NCBI RefSeq assembly: GCF_018310695.1
Contig: NZ_JAGXCY010000005.1
Location: forward strand, 124,001 to 188,000
Direction of reading: 5' to 3'
DNA from: Paenibacillus sp. Marseille-Q4541
GTDB lineage: Bacteria; Bacillota; Bacilli; Paenibacillales; Paenibacillaceae
DNA: 64,000 bases
In this document: positions 51,935 to 61,014 of the stretch, in pieces
Layout of the letters: each line of letters opens with the position of its first letter
Numbering within the stretch: position 1 is the first letter of the stretch
Notes under the pieces: generated by a model
The model's input: the letters and a program-made list of their open reading frames with translations, nothing else
What the model was told of the DNA's origin: nothing
The model's database searches: none
Program-made: the position numbers and the translations under genes

Positions 51935-52594
51935 ATGACGATGGAAAAGACAAAAATTATGATTGTAGATGATCATGACATGGTAAGAATGGGACTGAAA
52001 ACTTACATAAGCTTGGATCCTTCTTTTGAAGTCGTGACTGAAGGGAAAGATGGCCAGCATGCTTTGCAAATGCTACGGGAATCGACTCATGAAAATTTGC
52101 CTGAACTTATACTTATGGATTTAATGATGCCAGTCATGAATGGAGTGGAAGCGACTCGCGCTATTCTGTCTGAATTTCCAGGGATGAAAATTATTATTTT
52201 GACAAGTTTCCTAGAGGATCATTTAGTGCTGGAAGCGATTGAATCAGGTGCAGTTAGTTATGTTCTCAAAACAATTTCAGCTGAAGAACTTGTGTACGCG
52301 CTGCAGGGTGCTAAGAGAGGTATGCCTGTGATGACAAATGATATTTCTCAAGCGCTAACTCGTGGTCTCAGACAGAAAACAGTTCGGGATGATGATTCGG
52401 GAATGACGGAGCGTGAACGTGAAGTACTTCTTCTGATTGCAGAAGGCAAAAGTAACAAGGATATATCGGAAGAACTTCATATCAGCATCAAAACCGTCAA
52501 AACACATGTAAGCAACTTGCTCATGAAATGCGAAATGGATGATCGGACACAGCTGGCTATTTATGCTCATCGTAAAGGATGGGTCAATACATAA
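51935..52594 (+). CDS. liaR: LiaR-like response regulator
   Basis: The 219-residue NarL/LuxR-family regulator has the receiver Asp in ILMDLMMPVM (near 61), the conserved Thr/Lys (SFLEDH, YVLKT), and a C-terminal LuxR helix-turn-helix (TEREREVLLLIAEGKSNKDI, SIKTVKTHVSN). I chose ATG 51935, eight bases after AGGGGG; ATG 51929 and 51941 are possible. Third gene of liaFSR. Confidence 0.94.
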   Translation: MTMEKTKIMIVDDHDMVRMGLKTYISLDPSFEVVTEGKDGQHALQMLRESTHENLPELILMDLMMPVMNGVEATRAILSEFPGMKIIILTSFLEDHLVLEAIESGAVSYVLKTISAEELVYALQGAKRGMPVMTNDISQALTRGLRQKTVRDDDSGMTEREREVLLLIAEGKSNKDISEELHISIKTVKTHVSNLLMKCEMDDRTQLAIYAHRKGWVNT

Positions 52595-52738
52595 AAAGAT
52601 CAATATTCATTTTCAACATTTTTACAGGGTTTTATCTCCTTTTTAATTGTTTTTAATGTGTGCTTAAGGTTTAAAGTACAAAATAAAGACAGTTAAACAA
52701 TATCTCTTGTGAGCAAGGGATTTTAGGAGGAAAACATA

Positions 52739-54400
52739 ATGAGCGAGAATAACAACAACAATTCTTACAACCGTGAAGAAGATGGACGTGAACACAATAA
52801 AAATGATCAACAACGTTCTCCTGAGAACAACGGTGGATCATACTACTATTCATATGGACCTTTTCAATCCATCAACTCCGACGGACAAGAAGACAGTTCA
52901 AATGAAGTTAGAGATGTGGAAATAACAGCTCCCGAACCTATCAAGCCAGTACCAACCATGCTGGAACGTAACTCTAGTGGATTTACTCGCTCCAGTAGCA
53001 ACACGAATGCAAATGCCGAAATGAATGGTCAGAGTGGAAACGGAGATGGAGGAAGTCGGAACTGGAAATACAACGGCAAGCCTAAATCGAATTTTAAAAC
53101 GGGTGTCACTTCATTTTTTGCAGGTATGCTCGTAATATCACTGCTAATGTTTACGGCAGATCGTATGAATCTGTTTACTCCAGATGCAGCATTATCGAAT
53201 GCAACAAATAATCAAACGTCAGATAACTCGTCTTCTGATAGCAACAACGGATCGTCTAATACGGGTAATAATTCAGGCGTGACTACTTCGCTTCCATTGG
53301 GATCCACAGATATATCCAGTGTCGTTAGCAAAGCAAGTCCAGCAGTTGTAAAGATTGAAACTTTATCGAAGTCAGGTTCTAGCAGTTCTAGACAAACAAA
53401 TCCATATTATAACGATCCTCTTTATCAATATTTCTTTGGCGGTAACAGTGGCAGCAGTAATAACAATAATAACAATAGCAACAACGGAGGTTCTTCTTCG
53501 AGTGAACAACTCGTTCCGCTCGGTATTGGTTCCGGATTTATTTTTGAAAAAGATGGATACATCCTTACGAATGAGCATGTAATCTCCGGTGCAGATGTAA
53601 TTCAGGTTACACTTGAGAATAATAACAAACCTTATGAAGCAAAACTTCTGGGTAGTAGCAAAGATTTAGACCTTGCTGTATTGAAAATTGAAGGTGACGA
53701 TTTCCCTGTAGCAGCCCTTGGTAATTCTGATAACACCAAAGTAGGTGACTGGCTCGTGGCTATCGGGAACCCAGAAGGTTTTGAACATACCGTAACTGCC
53801 GGTGTACTTAGTGCGAAAGATCGTACGATTACAATCAATGATGAATCTACAGGTCAACCGAACGAATACAATAATCTGCTTCAAACAGACGCGTCCATTA
53901 ACCCTGGTAACTCCGGTGGACCTCTGCTGAACTTGAATGGTGAAGTCATTGGTATGAATGTGGCTGTTAGTGCCGATGCACAAGGAATTGGTTTTGCAAT
54001 CCCGTCTAGCGTCATTCAAGAGGTAGTAGAAAAACTGAAAAACAATGAAGAAATTCCAAAAGAACCAGTACCATTTATCGGTGCATCTTTGATGAATCTA
54101 ACTCCAGAAGTAGCAAAACAAATGGGTACCGAGCTTACGGAAGGTTCTGTAGTTACTAATTTGATCTATCAATCTCCTGCTTATACAGCAGATCTTCGTC
54201 CTTACGATATTATTACAGGAATTAACGGTAAGAAGTATGCGACATCGCAAGATTTGATTAACCAAATTCAGACGCAAAAAGTGGGTGACCAAATTACGCT
54301 CAACGTAAACCGTAACGGAAATGATATCGAGATTAAAGTTACGATTGGCAACAAAAATGAATTTGAAACTGAGGAAAACTCTCAAAGCGTGCAGCCATAA
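52739..54400 (+). CDS. HtrA/DegP-like membrane serine protease
   Basis: The 553-residue protein has a hydrophilic N-terminal region of about 120 residues rich in Asn, Ser and Gly, a membrane helix (about 122-142), a Ser/Asn/Gly linker, the trypsin-like domain with His in LTNEHVIS (near 278), Asp in DLDLAVLKI (near 311) and Ser in NPGNSGGPLL (near 391), and a PDZ domain (about 440-535). It degrades misfolded exported proteins on the outer face. AGGAGG lies before ATG 52739. Extra inserts of poly-Asn (53455-53490) lie inside the protease domain. It is followed by a CssRS-like pair, which in B. subtilis controls htrA. Confidence 0.94.
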   Translation: MSENNNNNSYNREEDGREHNKNDQQRSPENNGGSYYYSYGPFQSINSDGQEDSSNEVRDVEITAPEPIKPVPTMLERNSSGFTRSSSNTNANAEMNGQSGNGDGGSRNWKYNGKPKSNFKTGVTSFFAGMLVISLLMFTADRMNLFTPDAALSNATNNQTSDNSSSDSNNGSSNTGNNSGVTTSLPLGSTDISSVVSKASPAVVKIETLSKSGSSSSRQTNPYYNDPLYQYFFGGNSGSSNNNNNNSNNGGSSSSEQLVPLGIGSGFIFEKDGYILTNEHVISGADVIQVTLENNNKPYEAKLLGSSKDLDLAVLKIEGDDFPVAALGNSDNTKVGDWLVAIGNPEGFEHTVTAGVLSAKDRTITINDESTGQPNEYNNLLQTDASINPGNSGGPLLNLNGEVIGMNVAVSADAQGIGFAIPSSVIQEVVEKLKNNEEIPKEPVPFIGASLMNLTPEVAKQMGTELTEGSVVTNLIYQSPAYTADLRPYDIITGINGKKYATSQDLINQIQTQKVGDQITLNVNRNGNDIEIKVTIGNKNEFETEENSQSVQP

Positions 54401-54541
54401 TAGGAATTGAGTTATGTGGATCTGTAACAAGTAGCGAAGGGGACACCCCCTTCGCTTTTTGCTACTATGGAAGGTGCATGCTTGTACATTGCCTGATACA
54501 ATATAAGTAAAAGATGGTATAGAGAAAAAGGAGATGCTGGG

Positions 54542-55231
54542 GTGCGTTCAACAATATTAATTATTGATGATGACGAAAAAATTATATCCATGCTTAGAAG
54601 AGGTTTGGCTTTTGAGGGGTACGACGTACTTACCGCTGCAAACGGAGCAGAGGGACTGCAAAAAATGCTGGAGGCCGACCCAGATGTCGTGGTGCTCGAT
54701 GTCATGATGCCTAAGGTAGATGGATTTGAAGTATGTAGAAGACTTCGTGAAGGGGGAAGCAACGTCCCCATCCTTATGCTTACAGCCAAAGATGAAATTG
54801 AACAGCGCGTTAAGGGACTTGATCTCGGAGCAGATGACTACCTGGTCAAGCCTTTTGCACTGGAAGAGCTGCTTGCCCGAGTACGGGCTCTCCTTCGGCG
54901 TAAGTCAGAGACAAGCGGAGAGAGTAGCAACCGTCTGAGCTTTGAAGATATTGTGCTCGATTATGATTCTCGTGAGGTACGGCGTTCAGGACAACGTCTT
55001 GATTTGACAGCAAAAGAATTTGAACTCCTGTATCTGTTCATGCAAAACCCTAAACGGGTGTTATCTAGAGATTTAATTATGGATAAAATATGGGGATTCG
55101 ACTATAGCGGTGAATCTAACGTGCTTGAGGTTTATATCGCCATGTTGCGTCAAAAAACAGAAGAACATGGAGGAAAACGTGTAATTCAGACTATTCGCGG
55201 TGCGGGTTACATTTTGAGAGGAGACTCCTAG
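54542..55231 (+). CDS. OmpR-family response regulator, CssR-like
   Basis: The 229-residue regulator has the receiver Asp in VVVLDVMMPKVD (near 52), the Thr/Lys pair (LTAKDE, VKPFALEELLARV), and a C-terminal winged helix (TAKEFELLYLFMQNP, YIAMLRQKTEE). GTG 54542 has AAAAGGAG upstream. It pairs with the sensor kinase starting one base later, and follows an HtrA gene, as does CssRS in B. subtilis; sequence alone cannot separate it from other OmpR members. Confidence 0.9.
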   Translation: MRSTILIIDDDEKIISMLRRGLAFEGYDVLTAANGAEGLQKMLEADPDVVVLDVMMPKVDGFEVCRRLREGGSNVPILMLTAKDEIEQRVKGLDLGADDYLVKPFALEELLARVRALLRRKSETSGESSNRLSFEDIVLDYDSREVRRSGQRLDLTAKEFELLYLFMQNPKRVLSRDLIMDKIWGFDYSGESNVLEVYIAMLRQKTEEHGGKRVIQTIRGAGYILRGDS

Positions 55232-55232
55232 T

Positions 55233-56717
55233 ATGTCCATCCGGTTACGGCTGACTTTATGGTATTCAGGCTTACTTGCTGCCGTGCTGTTGCTTTTTGG
55301 TTCTATCATTTATGCGCTTGTGTACCACTACGCGTATCAAGATGTTGAAAATGAGATTTTGAGACAAACGAAGAGTCTTAGTCAGAAATTAGGGGTCGTT
55401 GTTATACCTAACTCAGATTTCACCGAAGAACTTAACTTATTGTTACCAGAGGAAGCGAATCAGCTTGCTGATTTGCAAATCTATGTACAGCTTTATAATT
55501 ACGGTAATAATAAAGTGGTTACTTCAAAAAATCTTTGGGATTTCAACTTTCAGGTCCCTCCAACTATAGAAGATGCAAAAGCAAATGAAGGTTGGAAACG
55601 GATGACGGTCGACAAAATTCCTTTTCTAGTCTATCAATTCCCATTCACTTATACGGTGAAAGGAACTTCAGAACAAGTAAGCGGATTGCTTCAGGTCGGT
55701 TCTATTACAGCGTCAGAAGACAAGCTGATGGATCGACTGCTGTTTATTCTCGTATATGTCTCTATAATTACCCTTATCCTTGCTATGAGCGTCGGGCTGT
55801 TTCTGGCACGCAAGTCGATGCGTCCGCTCGTTCACGTCATTGATGCAGCCAACGGAATCCAATCAGGCAACGACCTTAGTGTAAGGATTGAATATGATGG
55901 ACCTCAAGATGAGATCGGTAAACTCATTGGAACTGTAAATAAAATGCTTGCCCGAACGGAGGGTTTCTTCAAAGAGCTTGAGGATGCGTATGCGGCCCAA
56001 AGACGGTTTGTATCCGATGCCTCTCATGAACTGAGAACACCACTTACGACGATCCGGGGGAATACCGATTTTCTGAAGAAGTTGTGGGATCCTGAGGCAG
56101 AGGGTAGTAAACAGATGACGGATGACATGAAAAAAGAGATCACCTTAGAAGCCATTGATGATATTTCGGATGAAGGTAGACGAATGAGTCGTCTCGTCAA
56201 TGATATGTTGTCGCTTGCAAGGGCTGATACAGGACAGACAATTGAGCTGAATCCGATTCCACTTTCTATTCTGGTGAAAGAAGTGGCACGAAGAGCGCAG
56301 CATTTGGAACGGACCGCCGATTGGAGTTATAGTGACATGGAAGTGCTGAACGGAGTATATGTACTCGGAAATAAAGATTACTTACAGCAAATGTTGTTTA
56401 TCTTTATTGAGAATGCCTTTAAATATACACCGGAGGGTAGTGTGTCACTGGACGCTGTTATTTATAACGGACAGGTGGGTCTTAAGATTAGTGATACCGG
56501 CATAGGAATGGATAAAAATGAAGTTCCTTATATTTTCGATCGATTCTACAGAGCAGATGAATCACGGGGAGTTACAAAAGGGACCGGACTTGGACTTTCG
56601 ATTGCCAAATGGATTATTGAAGAACATGGTGGTTCGGTAGAAGTTCTGACCAAGCTGGATGAAGGTACGACTTTTATTGTCTGGATTCCATTGGTGTTGG
56701 CTCCCCCTCTGGAATAA
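55233..56717 (+). CDS. Sensor histidine kinase, CssS-like
   Basis: The 494-residue kinase has two membrane helices (about 7-28 and 170-190) enclosing an extracellular sensor of about 140 residues, HAMP (about 190-245), HisKA with SHELRTPLTTIRGN (His near 264), and HATPase (N box IFIENAFKYTP, DTGIGM, GTGLGLSIAKW). The stop-start gap to the regulator is one base. In B. subtilis the equivalent senses secretion stress; the ligand is unknown here. Confidence 0.92.
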   Translation: MSIRLRLTLWYSGLLAAVLLLFGSIIYALVYHYAYQDVENEILRQTKSLSQKLGVVVIPNSDFTEELNLLLPEEANQLADLQIYVQLYNYGNNKVVTSKNLWDFNFQVPPTIEDAKANEGWKRMTVDKIPFLVYQFPFTYTVKGTSEQVSGLLQVGSITASEDKLMDRLLFILVYVSIITLILAMSVGLFLARKSMRPLVHVIDAANGIQSGNDLSVRIEYDGPQDEIGKLIGTVNKMLARTEGFFKELEDAYAAQRRFVSDASHELRTPLTTIRGNTDFLKKLWDPEAEGSKQMTDDMKKEITLEAIDDISDEGRRMSRLVNDMLSLARADTGQTIELNPIPLSILVKEVARRAQHLERTADWSYSDMEVLNGVYVLGNKDYLQQMLFIFIENAFKYTPEGSVSLDAVIYNGQVGLKISDTGIGMDKNEVPYIFDRFYRADESRGVTKGTGLGLSIAKWIIEEHGGSVEVLTKLDEGTTFIVWIPLVLAPPLE

Positions 56718-56759
56718 GGTATAATAGTCACTATCGTATAGAAGAAAGCAGGTGGCAAC

Positions 56760-57710
56760 ATGGAAGTACTACGAATATCACCACGTGGATATTGTTATGG
56801 TGTGGTAGACGCTATGGTGCTGGCTCGACAAGCAGCAAGCAATCTGGATCTACCAAGACCGATTTATATACTGGGCATGATTGTGCACAACAGCCATGTA
56901 ACCAATTCTTTTGAAGATGAAGGTATTATCACACTCGACGGACCAAACCGTCTCGAAATATTGAAACAGGTAGACAAGGGCACCGTTATTTTTACAGCCC
57001 ACGGTGTCTCTCCTGAGGTACGTAAGATTGCCCGGGACAAAGGACTCACTACCGTAGATGCAACTTGTCCTGACGTTACCAAAACGCATGATTTGATCAA
57101 GGAAAAGTCAGAAGAAGGCTACCAGATCATTTATATCGGTAAAAAAGGACATCCCGAACCTGAAGGAGCTATCGGTATTGCGCCTCAAGCGGTTCATCTG
57201 ATTGAGAAAGAAGAAGAAATCGAACATCTTGATATTCCAAAAGGAAAAATCATAATTACTAACCAGACGACTATGAGTCAGTGGGATATTAAGATCATTA
57301 TGAAGAAACTGCTCGAGAAATTTCCTGGAGCAGAAGTTCACAATGAAATTTGTCTTGCTACGCAGGTACGCCAAGAGGCAGTAGCCGAACAAGCGGGACA
57401 ATCGGATCTTGTCATTGTGGTAGGCGACCCTCGTAGTAACAACTCAAACCGTCTTGCTCAGGTATCTGAGGAGATTGCAGGCGTGACAGCTTATCGCATA
57501 TCAGATGTGACAGAAATTAAGCAGGAATGGCTTAAAGGCGTGAACAAAGTAGCGGTTACTTCGGGTGCTTCGACGCCAACACCGATTACTAAAGAGGTTA
57601 TTACGTATTTGGAACAATACGATGTAAATGACCCCGAGACATGGGAGATTAAACGTACCATTAACATGAAGAAACTGCTCCCACCTGTGAAAGTGAAATC
57701 TAAATCATAA
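56760..57710 (+). CDS. ispH: 4-hydroxy-3-methylbut-2-enyl diphosphate reductase
   Basis: The 316-residue enzyme of the MEP isoprenoid pathway has three Cys ligands for the 4Fe-4S cluster: SPRGYCYG (near 13), DATCPDV (near 103) and EICLATQ (near 199). The HisxxxThr/Asn/Ser set is also visible ([10 protein letters not shown]). It makes IPP and DMAPP. Single gene with a terminator after it. AAGCAGGTGG is a fair ribosome site before ATG 56760. Confidence 0.97.
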   Translation: MEVLRISPRGYCYGVVDAMVLARQAASNLDLPRPIYILGMIVHNSHVTNSFEDEGIITLDGPNRLEILKQVDKGTVIFTAHGVSPEVRKIARDKGLTTVDATCPDVTKTHDLIKEKSEEGYQIIYIGKKGHPEPEGAIGIAPQAVHLIEKEEEIEHLDIPKGKIIITNQTTMSQWDIKIIMKKLLEKFPGAEVHNEICLATQVRQEAVAEQAGQSDLVIVVGDPRSNNSNRLAQVSEEIAGVTAYRISDVTEIKQEWLKGVNKVAVTSGASTPTPITKEVITYLEQYDVNDPETWEIKRTINMKKLLPPVKVKSKS

Positions 57711-57724
57711 ACTGATTTATTAAC

Positions 57725-57768
57725 AAAAAGAAGAAGACCGGTCTCTCACAGGTTTTCTTCTTTTTTGT
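57725..57768 (+). terminator. Rho-independent terminator of ispH
   Basis: AAAAGAAGAAGACC pairs with GGTTTTCTTCTTTT (one wobble), followed by TT. Confidence 0.85.
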
Positions 57769-57871
57769 ATTAGTAGTGTGTGAAGTAAGGCGTGGGAGTA
57801 GGGAGTGAAATGCTAGTAATATTTCAATAATCAGTACCAATTAATAATGAACAGCATAAACTAATCAAAGG

Positions 57872-57900
57872 TTGACGTCTGAATATAAATCATGTATAGT
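57872..57900 (+). promoter_or_regulatory. Sigma-A-type promoter of aroF
   Basis: TTGACG, 17 bases and TATAGT; the start point is near 57907, giving a leader of about 113 nt. The leader holds an imperfect inverted repeat (CTTAAA 57919 and TTTAAG 57937) and a ten-codon frame (57986-58018) that overlaps the ribosome site. No known riboswitch was seen. The rest of 57769-57871 looks empty. Confidence 0.8.
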
Positions 57901-58019
57901 TGCTTTAACGGATAAAAGCTTAAAAGCGAACAAGCGTTTAAGCGTAATAGTGAGTGAATAATTATTAAGTTCCATTATAGAGCATATGAATTCACAATCG
58001 AAAGGTGGAGAATCATAAC

Positions 58020-59066
58020 ATGATCGTCATTACAGGGAATACCACACCGGAAGAACAAATTCAGGATATTATCGCTGTGATTGAGAAAGAAGGATTACAG
58101 GTTCATCTTTCCCGTGGGAGCGATCGCACGGTAATCGGACTTATAGGTACAGTAGAACCTAAACTCGCTGAACATTTACGACAAATGAAAGGTGTAGAGA
58201 ACGTGGTTAAAATTTCGAAATCATACAAACTAGCAAGTCGGGACTTTCATCCCGAAGATACAGTCATTTCTATTAAGGGAGTAAATATTGGCGGCGGAGA
58301 ACTGGTTGTCATGGGAGGACCTTGTGCAGTTGAATCCGCAGAGCAAATTGATGAGATTGCTGGCCTTGTTAAAGCAGCAGGTGGTCAAGTGCTTCGCGGA
58401 GGAGCATTTAAACCTCGTACTGGACCTTACAGCTTCCAAGGCGTTGGTGTAGAAGGTCTGATCATGATGGCAGAAGCAGGAAAAAAACATGACCTTCTGA
58501 CAATTACCGAAGTCATGACACCAGAGTACGTTGATATTTGCGCGGAATATGCAGATATTCTTCAAGTAGGTACACGGAACATGCAAAACTTTGATCTTTT
58601 ACGGAAGCTGGGCACTTGTGGCAAACCCGTTCTGCTAAAACGGGGATTCAGCGCAACGTATGATGAGCTGCTCAACGCTGCTGAATACATTCTTGCAGGG
58701 GGCAATCCAAACGTAATGCTGTGTGAGCGAGGCATTCGTACATTTGAGACTTATACGCGTAATACACTGGATTTGTCTGCCATCCCTGTTCTTAAAGACC
58801 TCAGCCATTTGCCGGTAATCTCTGATCCAAGTCATGGCACAGGACGTAGAGAACTCGTAGAACCGATGACGAAGGCATCTGTGGCTGCAGGAGCAGATGG
58901 ACTCATTATTGAAATGCACACAGATCCGGATAATTCAATGACAGGCGACGGCGTGCAGTCTCTATTCCCTGACCAATTCGCTGGTCTCCTACAAGATTTG
59001 GAGAAGCTTGCTCCGATTGTCGGTAAAACATTCAGCACAAAGAAAACACCTTTAACAACTATTTAG
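58020..59066 (+). CDS. aroF: DAHP synthase, type I-beta
   Basis: The 348-residue enzyme condenses PEP and erythrose 4-phosphate as the first step of the shikimate pathway. An N-terminal ferredoxin-like regulatory domain (about 1-70) precedes the TIM barrel with VMGGPCAVES, LRGGAFKPRTGPYSFQG, KPVLLKRG, SDPSHGTGRR and IEMHTDPDN. This is the I-beta type with an N-terminal feedback domain, as in Thermotoga. ATG 58020 lies eight bases after AAAGGTGG; the frame opens five codons earlier at a GTG. Pathway neighbours are elsewhere. Confidence 0.95.
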   Translation: MIVITGNTTPEEQIQDIIAVIEKEGLQVHLSRGSDRTVIGLIGTVEPKLAEHLRQMKGVENVVKISKSYKLASRDFHPEDTVISIKGVNIGGGELVVMGGPCAVESAEQIDEIAGLVKAAGGQVLRGGAFKPRTGPYSFQGVGVEGLIMMAEAGKKHDLLTITEVMTPEYVDICAEYADILQVGTRNMQNFDLLRKLGTCGKPVLLKRGFSATYDELLNAAEYILAGGNPNVMLCERGIRTFETYTRNTLDLSAIPVLKDLSHLPVISDPSHGTGRRELVEPMTKASVAAGADGLIIEMHTDPDNSMTGDGVQSLFPDQFAGLLQDLEKLAPIVGKTFSTKKTPLTTI

Positions 59067-59161
59067 TAAGACACATTATTAATTTTAATGAAAAATAATT
59101 AATAATAATGAAAATTATTGAATTAATTGATAATATTTGATGTAAGGTTTTTGAGCTTAAT

Positions 59162-59206
59162 AATAGCCTAAATCCATGTTCTGGAAAACGTGGGTTTAGG
59201 CTATTT
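59162..59206 (+). terminator. Rho-independent terminator of aroF
   Basis: AATAGCCTAAA pairs with TTTAGGCTATT, with inner CCATG/CGTGG pairs, followed by TTG and T-rich sequence. Confidence 0.8.
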
Positions 59207-59233
59207 GTTTATATTCCAATATTTTCATTAAAG

Positions 59234-59250
59234 TGTGAGCATTTCTCACA
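59234..59250 (+). promoter_or_regulatory. GlnR/TnrA-type operator of glnA
   Basis: TGTGA-N7-TCACA matches the TGTNA-N7-TNACA consensus of GlnR and TnrA. It lies about 65-80 bases upstream of the predicted start point. Confidence 0.75.
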
Positions 59251-59278
59251 CTAGCATAAAAAATACCTTACATAAGTA

Positions 59279-59307
59279 TTGACGATGTAAGATTTGGGAT
59301 TTATACT
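59279..59307 (+). promoter_or_regulatory. Sigma-A-type promoter of glnA
   Basis: TTGACG, 17 bases and TATACT. An inverted repeat CTTACAT/ATGTAAG (59268-59292) overlaps the -35 and could be a second operator, but it does not fit the GlnR spacing. Confidence 0.85.
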
Positions 59308-59388
59308 TACCTCAGTTGAAAATTAGATTAATGAACATTCACAAGGTTATGGTTGTTTAATGTTCGGAAAATTTGGGAGGAAGAACAC

Positions 59389-60813
59389 ATGTCTGTTGAA
59401 AATGTATTGAAAACTATCCAGGAAAACAACATTGAGTGGGTCGATTTTCGTTTTGTAGATTTATCTGGACGCGCACATCATATCAGTTTGCCATCTACCG
59501 AAGTGGATGAAGAAACATTTGTTAACGGGGTAGCATTTGATGGATCTTCCATTCCAGGCTTCCGCGGTATCGAAGAATCTGACATGGTTATGATGCCAGA
59601 TCCAGAATCCACTTTTATCGATCCATTTACTCAACATCCTACAATTAACATTATGTGTGATATATTTACTCCAGACGGTGAGCGTTATGAACGTGACCCG
59701 CGCAGTATCGCTGTAAAAGCAGAAGAATATCTGCAACAAACAGGAATTGGTACTCGTGCGAACTTCGCCCCAGAATCTGAATTCTTCATTTTTGATGATG
59801 TACGTTACGAAAGCGGAACAAACAGCGCTTCTTTCTTCGTGGATTCTGAAGAAGCAGGTTGGAATACGAACCGTAAAGAAGAAGGCGGAAACCTTGGATT
59901 TAAAGTCCGCACTAAAGGTGGATATGTTCCAGTAGCTCCAATGGATACACAACAAGACATTCGTAGTGAAATGTCCCGTTTGCTTGAAGAAGTTGGTATG
60001 CGCGTAGAACGTCACCATCATGAAGTAGCAACAGCAGGTCAAGCGGAAATTAACTTCCGTTTTGATACATTGAAGAAAACTGCTGATAACCTTCTCGTAT
60101 ATAAATACATTGTACATAACACAGCGCGTCAATATGGCAAGACTGCAACATTTATGCCGAAACCACTGTTTGGTGACAACGGTAGCGGAATGCACGTTCA
60201 CCAATCCATCTTTGATGGCGATACTCCTTTGTTCTATGAAAAAGGTGGATATGCAAACCTGAGCGAAATGGCATTGCATTACATCGGCGGTATCTTGTAC
60301 CATGCACCGGCACTGATTGCTTTGACTAACCCAAGTACGAACTCATTCAAACGTCTTGTACCAGGTTATGAAGCTCCAGTAAACCTTGTATATTCCAAAG
60401 GTAACCGTTCTGCAGCTGTACGTATTCCAGTAGCAGCAGTAACTCCTAAAGGTTGTCGTATTGAATTCCGTACACCTGACTCCACAGCAAACCCTTACCT
60501 TGCGTTTGCGGCAATGCTTATGGCAGGTCTAGACGGAATCAAACGCAAAATCAACCCAACCGAGCTAGGATACGGTCCAGTTGACAAAAACATCTATGAA
60601 TTGTCTGATGATGACAAAGCGAACATTCGCAGCGTACCTACTTCCCTAGAGGAAGCACTAGATGCTCTTGCTTCTGATAGTGAATTCTTGACTGAAGGCG
60701 GCGTATTTACGAAAGACTTCATCGATAACTACATTAATTTGAAACGTTCTGAAGCAAAAGCAGTTGCGATTCGTGTTCATCCACATGAATATAGCTTGTA
60801 CTTCGACTGCTAA
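59389..60813 (+). CDS. glnA: Glutamine synthetase, GSI-beta-like
   Basis: The 474-residue enzyme makes glutamine from glutamate, ammonia and ATP in the cytoplasm. It has FDGSSIPGFRGIEESDM, ESEFFIF, GQAEINFRF, FMPKPLFGDNGSGMHVHQS and KRLVPGYEAPVN. The length (about 470), the insertion near residues 145-175 and the DKNIYELSDDD loop with Tyr near 403 match the GSI-beta (E. coli) type. The regulatory Arg of Bacillus GSI-alpha is replaced (GFRG where Bacillus has GFVR). GGGAGGAAG lies before ATG 59389. It is monocistronic, without glnR. Confidence 0.95.
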   Translation: MSVENVLKTIQENNIEWVDFRFVDLSGRAHHISLPSTEVDEETFVNGVAFDGSSIPGFRGIEESDMVMMPDPESTFIDPFTQHPTINIMCDIFTPDGERYERDPRSIAVKAEEYLQQTGIGTRANFAPESEFFIFDDVRYESGTNSASFFVDSEEAGWNTNRKEEGGNLGFKVRTKGGYVPVAPMDTQQDIRSEMSRLLEEVGMRVERHHHEVATAGQAEINFRFDTLKKTADNLLVYKYIVHNTARQYGKTATFMPKPLFGDNGSGMHVHQSIFDGDTPLFYEKGGYANLSEMALHYIGGILYHAPALIALTNPSTNSFKRLVPGYEAPVNLVYSKGNRSAAVRIPVAAVTPKGCRIEFRTPDSTANPYLAFAAMLMAGLDGIKRKINPTELGYGPVDKNIYELSDDDKANIRSVPTSLEEALDALASDSEFLTEGGVFTKDFIDNYINLKRSEAKAVAIRVHPHEYSLYFDC

Positions 60814-60843
60814 TCTGCACTCCTATCATTTATAATGCATTAT

Positions 60844-60880
60844 GGAACCCCCGGGAACAACGATTCCCGGGGGTTTCATA
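60844..60880 (+). terminator. Rho-independent terminator of glnA
   Basis: GAACCCCCGGGAA pairs with TTCCCGGGGGTTTC, a very stable stem, with a short T run. Confidence 0.9.
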
Positions 60881-61014
60881 ATTTGTAATAAAACTGACGT
60901 ATACGAGGTCCAATAGCACTTGATATCACGAACGTTTATTGCTATCATAGCGATAATCATACGTATCATTAGATGTCATATAAAGAAAACAAGGAGAGAA
61001 GGGCGGTTATCATA

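Noticed and set aside
57986..58018. Ten-codon ORF ending one base before aroF
   Set aside because: It covers the aroF ribosome site and has no site of its own; it is too short to support without conservation.
59461..60303. Antisense ORF of 280 codons over glnA
   Set aside because: The frame is a mirror of glnA codon bias; the peptide is Cys/Phe rich with no recognisable domain.
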